Assembly (NCBI GenBank): GCA_963742585.1 | Contig: CAVUMI010000006.1 | Location: 806,001 to 870,000, forward strand | Direction: 5' to 3' | DNA: 64,000 nt | From: JACDEA01 sp963742585 | GTDB lineage: Bacteria > Actinomycetota > Acidimicrobiia > Acidimicrobiales > JACDEA01 | Shown here: positions 28,090 to 36,366 of the stretch, one piece after another | Position numbering within the stretch: the first letter of the stretch is position 1 | How the letters are laid out: every line of letters starts with the position of its first letter | Made by a program: the position numbers and the translations under genes | Notes under the pieces: model-generated | Database searches by the model: none | What the model saw: only the letters and a program-made list of their open reading frames with translations | Told to the model about the DNA's origin: nothing

Positions 28090-30320
28090 CACTTCTGTTT
28101 GCCCACCCCTTCGAGGAAGACGGCGCGCAGGAGGTCGTCGCGGGTGAGCAGGTCCTGCGCCGCACCGTCGAATCTGATCTCGCCCTTCTCCATGAAGTAG
28201 GCGTGGTCGACCAGGTTCAGCGCGATGTTCACCGACTGCTCGACCAGCACGACCGCGGTACCTTCGGCGTTGATCTGGCGGACCATGTCGAGCAACTGCG
28301 CCACGATCACCGGCGCCAGGCCGAGCGAGAGTTCGTCGATCAGGAGCAGCTTGGGCTGAAGGATCAAACCCTTCGACAGCCCGAGCATCTGCTGCTCGCC
28401 ACCGGAGAGCGTGCTGGCGTTCTGGTTGCGACGTTCGGCGAGCCGCGGGAACGCTTCGAAACAGCGGTCGATCGCCTCGCTCAGCGCCGTCGGATTCCGC
28501 CCCAGCGTGTAGCCGAAGCCACGCAAGTTCTCCACGACCGTCATGGGTCCGAAGACGGCCCGGCCGCCGGGGATCTGGGTGATGCCGAGCCGGAGGCGGC
28601 GTTCGGCGTCGAGGTAGGTGATCTCCGCGCCGCGGAAGCGAACGCTTCCCCGCGTCGGCAGGCCGATGCCGGAGATCACCTTGAGCAGCGTCGACTTCCC
28701 CGCGCCGTTGACGCCGAGCAGCGCGACCATCTCGCCGTCGTCAACGGTGAAGTCGACGCCGAACAGCACTTGGAGCTGGCCGTAGGAGAAGTCGACACCG
28801 CGGCACGCCAGCATCGGCAGGTGGCCGCCGGATCCCTGGATGCGACGGATCTCCTCGTCCTCGATGACCTCGTCGATCATCCGGTCGAGGTCCTTGGGCA
28901 CGAGCTTGCCCGCGCTGGCGAGGATCAGGGCGCCGAGCACGCCGGGGATGACCAGCGCGACCATCGACCCACCCACGCCGAAGCGGCGATCGATCCCGGA
29001 GAGGAACAACGCGCCGAGGAGACCGCCGACGCCGCCGAGGAAGATGCCCTCGAGCGCGGCGGCGTGCGGGCGCATCTGCGATGGGATCACCCCCAGGAGC
29101 GCAGAGTTCAGGGCCGGCGTGATGATGGAGACCAACGCCGAGGATGCGGAGAACAACGCCACCATTCCCCAGAACCACGGCGACAACCCGCCGAGGCCGA
29201 TCAACACGACGGCGAGCGCGAGGAGGAGGCTGGCCAGGCGGGTGACGCTGCCGGGGTTCTCCCGGAACCGGGCCTCGCCCCATCGGCTGAACGGCACCAG
29301 CGTGGCGATCGACACGGCGGCGGTGAAGGCGAAGAAGATGCCGCGGGACCCCGGTCCGAGATTCCATCTCTCTTCGAGGAAGAAGAACAGGAACGTCTGG
29401 TACGGAATCAACAGCAGGCCGAGGACCGCGAACCCGGCCATGAGCCGCCGGACGGTTGGGATGAGCATCAGCCGGCGAACCGTCTCGAAGAAGCCCAACA
29501 TGACGTCCTGCTCGGTGACGGCCACGCCGGCCATGCCTTCGCCGTGATGCCTCCGCACGGTGTTCCGAATCACCTGCGTGTCCCACCGGCCGAAGCCGGG
29601 GTCGCGCAGCCGCGCGGCTACCGCACAAGACGCCAGGGACGCCAGACCGAGGGCGACGAATACACCACGCCAGGTGAGTCCGACGGCGGCGGCGAGGAAC
29701 GCAACGGCCAGTGGCGAGATCACATTGCCGATGGCGACGAAGCCCTGGTAGCCGGACAGCACGCGGACGCGCGCCTCCGTCGGGTACGAATCGAGGACCA
29801 ACGGGACGTGAAGGGCGGCGACGCTTCCGGTGCTGAGGCCGTCGGCGACCAGCACGATAACGAGGCCCCAGATCAATGTGGTGAAGCCGGTGGCAATGGC
29901 GAACACGCTCCACGCCACACCGGTGATCATGCAGAGCACCGCCCGTCGCGCTCGACGCTGCACCAGCGCGGCCATCGGGAGGGGGGCCACCGCAATGGCA
30001 AGAGTCTTGAGGGCGATGATGCCGGCGATCGCGCCTTTGCCGATGCCGAGCGATCGACTGATCTCGGGGGTGAGAACGGAGAACGCGTAACCCTGGAACT
30101 GATCGACGATCGCCAGGAGGCCAATCGCGAAGAGCGGATAGAGCCCCAGCTGGTTGCGGGCCAGCACGTCGCGCAGCCGGGGCGGCCGCTCGCTGGCGTC
30201 GCCGGTGACGCCGAGGCCGCGGCGCGCGTCGTCGCGCAACGCGTCGCGCGTGGCCTCGACAGAGTCGACCAACTTCTCGGCCTCGTGGACCGTCTTGAGG
30301 TGCTTGGCGGTCTTGGCCAC
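28089..30320 (-). CDS. MFS permease-LivF ATPase fusion
   Basis: A 743-residue chimera. Residues ~45-470 form a 12-helix major-facilitator-type permease (LYPLFAIGLLAIVDQFQGYA; GLVIVLVADGLSTGSVAALH; FLGGVGGLLGALFLSGIDRR). Residues ~505-740 are a LivF-type ATPase: Walker A GVNGAGKST, signature LSGGEQQML, Walker B LLLIDELSLGLAP, switch VEQS. LivF is the missing second ATPase of the LivHMG protein encoded next, which makes the pair a complete LIV engine with an extra secondary-transporter domain. GTG at 30320 is chosen since it overlaps the upstream TAG (TAGTG) and has GAGG 8 bases before; an ATG at 30356 is the alternative. Confidence 0.9.
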   Translation of the reverse strand: MAKTAKHLKTVHEAEKLVDSVEATRDALRDDARRGLGVTGDASERPPRLRDVLARNQLGLYPLFAIGLLAIVDQFQGYAFSVLTPEISRSLGIGKGAIAGIIALKTLAIAVAPLPMAALVQRRARRAVLCMITGVAWSVFAIATGFTTLIWGLVIVLVADGLSTGSVAALHVPLVLDSYPTEARVRVLSGYQGFVAIGNVISPLAVAFLAAAVGLTWRGVFVALGLASLASCAVAARLRDPGFGRWDTQVIRNTVRRHHGEGMAGVAVTEQDVMLGFFETVRRLMLIPTVRRLMAGFAVLGLLLIPYQTFLFFFLEERWNLGPGSRGIFFAFTAAVSIATLVPFSRWGEARFRENPGSVTRLASLLLALAVVLIGLGGLSPWFWGMVALFSASSALVSIITPALNSALLGVIPSQMRPHAAALEGIFLGGVGGLLGALFLSGIDRRFGVGGSMVALVIPGVLGALILASAGKLVPKDLDRMIDEVIEDEEIRRIQGSGGHLPMLACRGVDFSYGQLQVLFGVDFTVDDGEMVALLGVNGAGKSTLLKVISGIGLPTRGSVRFRGAEITYLDAERRLRLGITQIPGGRAVFGPMTVVENLRGFGYTLGRNPTALSEAIDRCFEAFPRLAERRNQNASTLSGGEQQMLGLSKGLILQPKLLLIDELSLGLAPVIVAQLLDMVRQINAEGTAVVLVEQSVNIALNLVDHAYFMEKGEIRFDGAAQDLLTRDDLLRAVFLEGVGKQK

Positions 30321-30844
30321 TACGGCTGCCTCGGGAGTTCGAACTGCACGGACCATGCGCTTTCGCCGATTCGGTGCCCGTCGCCATCGAGCAGAACGAC
30401 GGTCACCTCGTGGAACTGTCGCCGGCGGTCGTCGCCGCTGAGCCTTGCGATCCGTTCGAAGGTGAACGTGGTGTCGGTCGTCGTGTACGCGCCTCGTTCG
30501 GCAAGGAACTCCGGTGTGGCGCACAGCGCTCGTCCGCTCGGACCTTTACAGCTGTCATCGCCGCGGAAGAGCCACGCGAGGGTCTGGCCCGGACGCTGTG
30601 GCGCGCGATCGACCAGGACGCCGAACGCGCCGCGGCCGGGTCCAGTGGCGAAGTCGGTGGCGGTCCAGTCCACCGTGACCGGGAGGTTGACCTCGGAGCG
30701 ATCGCTGGGCCTGATGATGTCGATCCGCTCGTCCTGGACGAATGACAGACCGTTTATGCCGCAACCCGCCGTTAGCAGGACGAGCAGAACGGCAGCGATG
30801 GTCATCCGAGCAGGCAGAGCGCCAAGTATTGCCAGCGAACGCAC
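30320..30844 (-). CDS. Small lipoprotein of the transporter operon
   Basis: A predicted lipoprotein, 174 residues from GTG 30844 or 161 from ATG 30805. The longer form gives the basic N-region a signal peptide needs; the lipobox is LLTAGC followed by GINGLSF. The mature part begins IDIIRPSDRSEVNLPVTVDW, a pattern typical of an immunoglobulin-like beta-sandwich, and has a Cys pair (DDSCKG and RALCAT). It lies between the substrate-binding lipoprotein and the MFS-LivF gene, so it is probably an accessory surface component. Family not recognised. Confidence 0.78.
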   Translation of the reverse strand: MRSLAILGALPARMTIAAVLLVLLTAGCGINGLSFVQDERIDIIRPSDRSEVNLPVTVDWTATDFATGPGRGAFGVLVDRAPQRPGQTLAWLFRGDDSCKGPSGRALCATPEFLAERGAYTTTDTTFTFERIARLSGDDRRRQFHEVTVVLLDGDGHRIGESAWSVQFELPRQP

Positions 30845-30900
30845 CCTGGTCCTGGGAGCCGTGGACAGAAGAACCCGAGGAACGTGGTCCATGCCCACAA

Positions 30901-32358
30901 TCACCGCATCGGCGACGTGCTGGTCCGATAGGTGAAGCATGAACAACCGGGTGTCCACGCGAAGTGGCGCGCCTGCGCCGGGGCGTCGTGGCGGTCCTTC
31001 GAGAAGGCCGACCGCCCGTCGAGGTTGGCCACGCTGGTGAAGCCGGTGCCGAGCGATTCGATCGTTGAGATAATCGCCGCGCCGTCCGATCTCCCCTGGT
31101 TGGCTTTGAGCGCGACCTCGTAGAGGAACAGGGCCTCGCAGGCGCTGAATGCGAAGGCGAAATCGGCGGAGGCGGCGGGGGTGATGCTCTTCGTCTTGAG
31201 CATGTTGAGACACCGCGTCGCCGGGGCCGGCAACCCCGGCCAGTACGGCGGCTTGACGTCCTGGACCGGGAGCCATCCGTAACCGTCGACGTTGGCCGCT
31301 TGGCGGGGCGGGAGCTGGTTGGCGAGGATCGCGGTGTTTGCCAGTGAGGACACCACGTACCGGGGCCGGTAGCCCTGCGCTTCGGCCGCGCCGGCGAAGA
31401 TGAACAGCGCCGGACCCTCCGAGACCGACATGATCATGACGGTGTCCACCCCGGCGGTTCGGAACTGAAGTACGAGGTTCCCCGACCGTCCCGCTTCGGC
31501 GGCGGCGTCGCCCGAACCGCTTGCGCAGCCGACCTCGAACGTGGCGGCCACGGTAAGGCCCTTCGACTCCAAGTACGGCTTGGTGATCTTGTTCCATGCC
31601 GCGTTGGTGCCCGGGCAGGCGTCGAGGACGATCCCGAGCTTGCTCGCCCGCGTGAGTGCGCCGGTGGCCAACCCGCCGTCGACCTTGGCAATTGAGCGCC
31701 GTTCGATCAGTGGCGTCGACAATGCCATGAGCATCGGGTAGCGGCTCAGGGTCGGCGCGTCGGGGACGTTGAACGTGGTGCTGAGGTGCGGGATGTTCCG
31801 CTTGGCCAAGCACGATTCGAACGAGTCGATGTGGGTGAACACATAGCCCAGTACCGCGGCCACCTTGTGGTCCTGCGTGAAGCTCGCGCACGCGGCGGCG
31901 AAGTCGGCGTCCCACGACGAGCTACCGGTGTCGGTGTCGGCATACACCGGCACGATCCGTCGGCCGGCAATGCCGCCCTGATCGTTGTACGCGGCCACAA
32001 GGGCACTGACGATGTCGGCCTCTGATGCCGTGCCGCCCAGTGACGCGCCGAACGCGGCCGCGTTCGATACGCCAGTCCGTACGAAGCCCAGCTCAATCGG
32101 CGTGTTCACCGGCCGCCCACTGGTGACGGCCTTCGGCGACACCGTGGCGCGCGTCGCGCCCGCCGCTGTGGTCCCGCGCGCCGCAGTGCCACTGGTTGTG
32201 ACGTCGCTGGTGCCGCCCGCCGCGGGTGTCGGCGCGCTGGCGGAATCACCGAGCTCGTCGCCCGCTCCCGCAGCCGCGACATTGTCCGGGATTCGCGCTG
32301 TGCTGCCGCACGCGCTGGCGACCAGCGCGAGCACGAGCACGCCCGTGCGCAGTCTCAT
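30901..32358 (-). CDS. LIV-type substrate-binding lipoprotein
   Basis: A 485-residue periplasmic-binding protein (type I fold, ABC amino-acid/amide family) for the fused transporter downstream. Lipobox VASAC at residues 13-17, then a ~70-residue Thr/Ala-rich tether, then two lobes: ELGFVRTGVSNAAAFGASLG, ALVAAYNDQGGIAGRRIVPV, SFTQDHKVAAVLGYV, and IVLDACPGTNAAWNKITKPY. It ends with a Cys-rich tip (TPGCSCFTYR) also found in the second binding protein at 34799. The ATG overlaps the TetR stop (ATGA). Confidence 0.92.
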   Translation of the reverse strand: MRLRTGVLVLALVASACGSTARIPDNVAAAGAGDELGDSASAPTPAAGGTSDVTTSGTAARGTTAAGATRATVSPKAVTSGRPVNTPIELGFVRTGVSNAAAFGASLGGTASEADIVSALVAAYNDQGGIAGRRIVPVYADTDTGSSSWDADFAAACASFTQDHKVAAVLGYVFTHIDSFESCLAKRNIPHLSTTFNVPDAPTLSRYPMLMALSTPLIERRSIAKVDGGLATGALTRASKLGIVLDACPGTNAAWNKITKPYLESKGLTVAATFEVGCASGSGDAAAEAGRSGNLVLQFRTAGVDTVMIMSVSEGPALFIFAGAAEAQGYRPRYVVSSLANTAILANQLPPRQAANVDGYGWLPVQDVKPPYWPGLPAPATRCLNMLKTKSITPAASADFAFAFSACEALFLYEVALKANQGRSDGAAIISTIESLGTGFTSVANLDGRSAFSKDRHDAPAQARHFAWTPGCSCFTYRTSTSPMR

Positions 32359-33527
32359 GCTGCCAGCACCTCCAGCCCGATCGTTGAAAGGGTCGTTTGC
32401 AGGTCGGGCCGCTCACGCGCCCGGCGGCTCCGAGCGTTGTCGTTGACGATGCCCAGCACGCCGTGGGTGAGGAAGCGGGCCTGCGGGTCGTTGAGTTCAG
32501 GGCGCACCGCGGTCAGGAGCCGGACCCACTCGGCCACGTAGTCGTGCTGCATTCGCCGTACGCTGTGGCGCTGCATCTCGGGAAGGTTGATCGTCTCCGT
32601 GAGCAGCAGGGCCATGAGGTCGGTGTTCTCGAGGACGAACTCTGCGTACGAGGCCACGACCAGCTCGAGGGCGCGGGACTCGGTGTCGGCCGCCGCCAGC
32701 GCTCGGGTCAATCCGAACTGCAGCCACTCGGCGCCTCGCGTGAGCGCGGCGGTGAGGAGGTCGGACTTGCTCTCGAAGTGCTGGTAGATGCTCGGTCCCG
32801 CGATCCCCGCCGCCGCGCCGACGTCCTCCATCCGCACCGCGGCGTACCCCTGCCGCGCGAACAGCTGACTGGCGACCGAGAGAAGCGTCTCCCGCCGCGA
32901 TGCGCGCACCGCGACCGCGTCCCTTTCCATTCTCGAGGCAATAGCTGTCGTTTTCCGCCAGCTATTGCCTCGAGAATGGATGACCGCGGCGAGCATGCGG
33001 TTGAGCAGCGCCGCGTCGGCTGGGTCGGACAGTGCACCGCGGTGATACGAGGGGCTGGCCAGCACGGCAAACACCGATCGCACGAGCAGCGCGATGTCGT
33101 CTTCACCGAGCTTTGGACGCTCGGTCCTTAGCTGCGCGGCGATATCGCCCGCCACCGCTTGCGTCCGCCGTCGCAGTTCGGCCTGGTCGGCGGGCTTGAG
33201 ATGGCGCGACTCGCGCTGGAGCAACACACCGAGCTCCTTTCGCTGCACGGACAGTGCGGCGAGCCGCTGCAGGAGATCCGCGAGGCGCTCATCGGCATGT
33301 GGCATTGCCGCCGCCTCGACCCGCTCCATGCCGTCGAACACGGCTTGATGCAGGAGCTCGTACTTGTTGTCGAAGTGGCGATATACCGCGCCGCCCGTGA
33401 TCCCGACTGACGCGGCCACGGCGTCGATTCCCACGCGGTGGTACCCCAGCTCGGCGAATGACGCCGCCGCGGCGTGAGCGATCTGCGCCTTGCGGTCGCG
33501 GGGCCGCCGCCCAACCGAGGTTGGCAT
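32355..33527 (-). CDS. Tandem double-TetR regulator
   Basis: A 390-residue protein made of two complete TetR-family units. Unit 1 (~1-190) has DNA-binding helices around FAELGYHRVGIDAVAASVGI and TGGAVYRHFDNKYELL. Unit 2 (~205-390) has FARQGYAAVRMEDVGAAAGI and AGPSIYQHFESKSDLL. The linker is encoded by a 22-bp perfect palindrome. A covalent TetR 'dimer' could read an asymmetric operator as a monomer. It heads the transporter operon and is probably its ligand-responsive repressor. The upstream promoter puts the transcript start at or next to the ATG. Confidence 0.92.
   Translation of the reverse strand: MPTSVGRRPRDRKAQIAHAAAASFAELGYHRVGIDAVAASVGITGGAVYRHFDNKYELLHQAVFDGMERVEAAAMPHADERLADLLQRLAALSVQRKELGVLLQRESRHLKPADQAELRRRTQAVAGDIAAQLRTERPKLGEDDIALLVRSVFAVLASPSYHRGALSDPADAALLNRMLAAVIHSRGNSWRKTTAIASRMERDAVAVRASRRETLLSVASQLFARQGYAAVRMEDVGAAAGIAGPSIYQHFESKSDLLTAALTRGAEWLQFGLTRALAAADTESRALELVVASYAEFVLENTDLMALLLTETINLPEMQRHSVRRMQHDYVAEWVRLLTAVRPELNDPQARFLTHGVLGIVNDNARSRRARERPDLQTTLSTIGLEVLAA
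32926..32980. repeat. 22-bp perfect palindrome in the TetR linker
   Basis: Arms 32926-32947 and 32959-32980 (core CTCGAGGCAATAGCTG) are exact inverted copies around 11 bases. They encode the linker residues HSRGNSWRKTTAIASRM between the two TetR units. It is less GC-rich than its surroundings and looks like a small inserted element. There is no T-run, so it is not a terminator. It might also serve as a binding site. Confidence 0.85.
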
Positions 33528-33534
33528 TGCTCGG

Positions 33535-33563
33535 ACCCTAATGATCGTTTACTTTATTGTCAA
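33535..33563 (-). promoter_or_regulatory. Strong promoter of the TetR-transporter operon, leaderless
   Basis: On the minus strand: TTGACA (33563-33558), 17 bases, TAGGGT (33540-33535), then 7 bases to the TetR ATG at 33527. The -35 box is a perfect consensus. The spacing places the transcription start at or one base before the ATG, typical of leaderless actinobacterial mRNAs. The AT-rich spacer (ATAAAGTAAACGATCAT) may hold the operator, and the same region could control the divergent M20 gene. Confidence 0.75.
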
Positions 33564-33603
33564 CCGCACTCACTTGGCGGGGTGTTGTCGGGCGGCTGTC
33601 CGA

Positions 33604-34731
33604 ATGGCGGTTTACCTGCATGATGAGGAGGTGCACGAAGCGATGCTCGAGGTACTGGCCGAGCTGGTTGCCATCGAGTCGCCATCGGCGGATCCGGACG
33701 CAGTGGAGCGCTGTGGCGACGCGGTGGCCGCGGTGGCCGAGCGGCTGCTCGGATGCGGCGCACCGGAGAAGGTGGTCGTCGACGGCACAACACATTTCCG
33801 CTGGCGGTTCGGCACCGGGCCGACACGCGTCGCGCTGGTCGGGCACCTCGACACCGTGTGGCCGGCGGGGACGCTGGCCCGCTGGCCATTCGCGATTGTC
33901 GACGGTCGCGCGACCGGTCCCGGAGCATTCGACATGAAGGCAGGGATAGTGCAGGCGCTCTTCGCGCTGTCGCAGCTGCGCGACCGCGAGGGCGTGACGC
34001 TCCTGTTGACCGCGGATGAGGAGTTGGGCTCGACCACGTCGCGCGAGCTGATCGAGGCGACGGTCGCCGGAGCGCGTGCCGCACTCATTCTCGAACCGAG
34101 CGCGGGCGAGGCCGGCGCGCTCAAAACGGCGCGCAAAGGTGTGTCGAATTACGACCTCGTCGCGCACGGCCGCGCCGCCCACGCCGGGCTCGAGCCCGAG
34201 AAGGGCCGCAATGCCACCGTCGAGATCGCGCACCAGGTCCTCGCGCTCGGCGCGATCGCCCGGCCCGACGACGGCACCACCGTCACGCCGACCGTCTTGC
34301 AGAGCGGCACGGCGACCAACGTGGTTCCGGCCGAAGCCCGACTGAAGGTGGACGTGCGCGCCGCGTCGGTCGCCGAGCAAGCGCGCGTCGACGCCGCGGT
34401 GCGCGCGCTCACCCCGGCGGTGCGGGGTACACGGCTCGAAGTACTGGGCGGGCCGAACCGTCCGCCGCTCGAAGCGGCTTCTTCAGCGGAACTCTTCGCT
34501 GTCGCCCAGAAGTGCGCCGGCGCGCTCGGGCTTCCGCCGCTCGAGGGCATCGACGTCGGCGGGGGCTCCGACGGCAACTTCACCGCCGCGGTGGGCGTGC
34601 CGACCCTCGACGGTCTTGGGCCGGTGGGCGACGGCGCCCATGCGGAGGGGGAGTACGTCGTGCTCGACGCCATGCCCAAGCGGGCCGCCCTGCTCACCGC
34701 CCTCGTGGCCGAGCTTTTGTTGCGCGGCTAA
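33604..34731 (+). CDS. M20-family metallopeptidase (glutamate carboxypeptidase-like)
   Basis: A 375-residue zinc peptidase/deacylase of the M20 family. Metal and catalytic residues seen: His in GHLDTVW (~82), bridging Asp in GPGAFDMKAG (~110), catalytic Glu-Glu in TADEELGS (~140), Glu in LEPSAGEAG (~165) and the last His in GDGAHAEGEYV (~345); the dimerisation domain lies between ~180 and ~290. ATG 33604 is used; ATG 33643 with GAGGAGG 11 bases before is also plausible. Family members hydrolyse N-acyl or peptide bonds of L-amino acids, so it could finish the D-to-L route of the racemase operon (inference). Confidence 0.9.
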   Translation: MAVYLHDEEVHEAMLEVLAELVAIESPSADPDAVERCGDAVAAVAERLLGCGAPEKVVVDGTTHFRWRFGTGPTRVALVGHLDTVWPAGTLARWPFAIVDGRATGPGAFDMKAGIVQALFALSQLRDREGVTLLLTADEELGSTTSRELIEATVAGARAALILEPSAGEAGALKTARKGVSNYDLVAHGRAAHAGLEPEKGRNATVEIAHQVLALGAIARPDDGTTVTPTVLQSGTATNVVPAEARLKVDVRAASVAEQARVDAAVRALTPAVRGTRLEVLGGPNRPPLEAASSAELFAVAQKCAGALGLPPLEGIDVGGGSDGNFTAAVGVPTLDGLGPVGDGAHAEGEYVVLDAMPKRAALLTALVAELLLRG

Positions 34732-34768
34732 GGCCGACCGGCTTCGGTTGGTTGGGGGCGACCAACGG

Positions 34769-34782
34769 GTTGAACGTTCAAC
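34769..34782. promoter_or_regulatory. 14-bp palindrome before the second binding protein
   Basis: GTTGAACGTTCAAC is a perfect palindrome 16 bases before the ATG at 34799, inside the 67-base gap after the M20 gene. It has the size of a TetR half-to-full operator and may control the binding-protein gene. No clear promoter boxes were found around it. Confidence 0.4.
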
Positions 34783-34798
34783 GGCCTACGTTGGCCAT

Positions 34799-36339
34799 AT
34801 GGCTGGGCGCCCCGTTCGGTGGATCGCGGTGCTGGCCGCGATGGCCCTGCTCGCCGGCTGTGGCTCGACGGTCTCGGATGCCCGCCGCAACGCCGGCCAA
34901 AGCGCGGCGCAATCGGGCGACCCGGTCGAAGCCGGTCCCGGCGACGACGGCACTGCCACCACGCTCGCCGAAGGCACGGACGCTCCGGTCGCGTCCGGCG
35001 GGCGCACCGCGGTGACCGCCCGCCGCTCGGGCAGCAGCGCGACGACGCAGGGTGTGAACTCCACTGCCGTTGGCCCCGGCGTCACCGCCGACAAGATCTT
35101 CATCGGCCGGGCCTACGCGGTGAACAGCGGGGCGGCCAACGCCGCCATCGGCGCGACCGGCATCACCACCGGCGACCCCAAGCGCACCGCCGAGATCGTG
35201 ATCGAGGACATCAACGCCCGCGGCGGTGTTGCCGGTCGCAAGATCGAGCCGGTGTGGCACGAGATCGATGGCGCCACGACCGCGCCGAACGACGTTCTCT
35301 TTCAGCAGACCTGCGACACCTGGACGCAGGACCACAAGGTCTTCATCGGCTTCTCCGGAGGCAACGACACGATGTTGCGCTGCGGCCACACGCGCAACAT
35401 CGTGCTGGTCAACGATGACCTCACCAGCGCCGACGGCGCCACATTCCGTCGCTACCCCTATTACGTCGAAGCCAGCACCCTGAATCTCGATCGTGTCGCC
35501 CGCGCGCAAGTAGCCGCCCTCAATGCCCAGGGTTTCTTCTCGGGATGGAACGCGGCCACCGGCGCGCCGGGGGTGGCGCGACCAAAGTCGGCATCGTCAC
35601 CTTCGACAGCACCTCGTTCGGCCACGCCACCGATCAGGTGATGGTGCCCGCGCTCAGGGACTTGGGAATCACTGTCGCGGCAGAAGACATCCGCCGCGTG
35701 GCGCCCAACGAACGGGTTTCTGACACCGGACCGCAGGCCGCCGCGGTGTCCAGCGCCGTACTCAAGCTGCGCAGTGACGGCGTCACGCACGTGATCGTGT
35801 TCGACGAACGCGGCCTCCTCACGCTGTTCTTCATGCAAAACGCGGAAGCGCAGGGGTACCGCCCGCGGTATGGGTTGAACTCACAGAACGGGCCGCAAGC
35901 GCTGATGGACGGATCCGGTCTTCCCAAACGCCAGTTGGTCGGATCCAAGGGCATCGGCTGGATCCCGAGCCTCGATCTGCAGGCAGCCCAGAACCCGCGT
36001 ACCGGGCCGTACTCGAACGACGCGCGCCGGCGCTGCTACGACCTGCTCACGAGCAAGGGGCAGTCCTTTTCCGACGCCAACGCCGAGTCGCTCGCCATGG
36101 CTATCTGCACCGAGCTGTGGTTGATGCGCGACGCGATCAAAGCATCAGGCAACGTGCTCAACCGCGCCGGGTTCATGGACGGTGTGGCCAAGCTGGGCTC
36201 GTCGTTCCAGTCGACCGGTGGCTTCGCCAATCGGTTCAGTGCCACCCAGCACGACGGTGGGGCCGCTGTCCGTCACTACGGCTTCGACGAGGGCTGCGGC
36301 TGTATGAAGTACACGGGGGGCAACGTCAACGTGCCCTAA
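34799..36339 (+). pseudogene. Second LIV-type substrate-binding lipoprotein, frameshifted
   Basis: Two frames together make one binding protein of about 510 residues, a paralog of the one at 30901. The first frame from ATG 34799 has the lipobox LLAGC, a Thr/Ala-rich tether and lobe 1 (KIFIGRAYAVNSG, INARGGVAGRKIEPVWHEID, TWTQDHKVFIGFSGG). It drifts out of frame at a run of five G (35569-35573). The other frame carries on directly (GGGATKVGIVTFDSTSFGH) to the Cys tip GCGCMKYTGG. One extra G restores the protein. A homopolymer error in assembly is the simplest explanation; a true mutation or a programmed -1 shift cannot be excluded. Confidence 0.87.
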
Positions 36340-36366
36340 GAAGCCGAGCCGCCCGGCGCCGCTCGT

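Noticed and set aside
28203..30935. A 900-codon plus-strand open frame opposite the MFS-LivF gene.
   Set aside because: ATPase motifs and overlaps prove the minus strand; the plus frame is low-complexity and charged, typical of an antisense shadow in GC-rich DNA.
32926..32980. The TetR-linker palindrome as a transcription terminator.
   Set aside because: No T-run follows on either strand and it lies within an uninterrupted coding frame.
35569..35573. A programmed -1 frameshift as the sole explanation for the split binding protein.
   Set aside because: No heptameric slippery sequence or downstream pseudoknot was recognised; a missing G is simpler.
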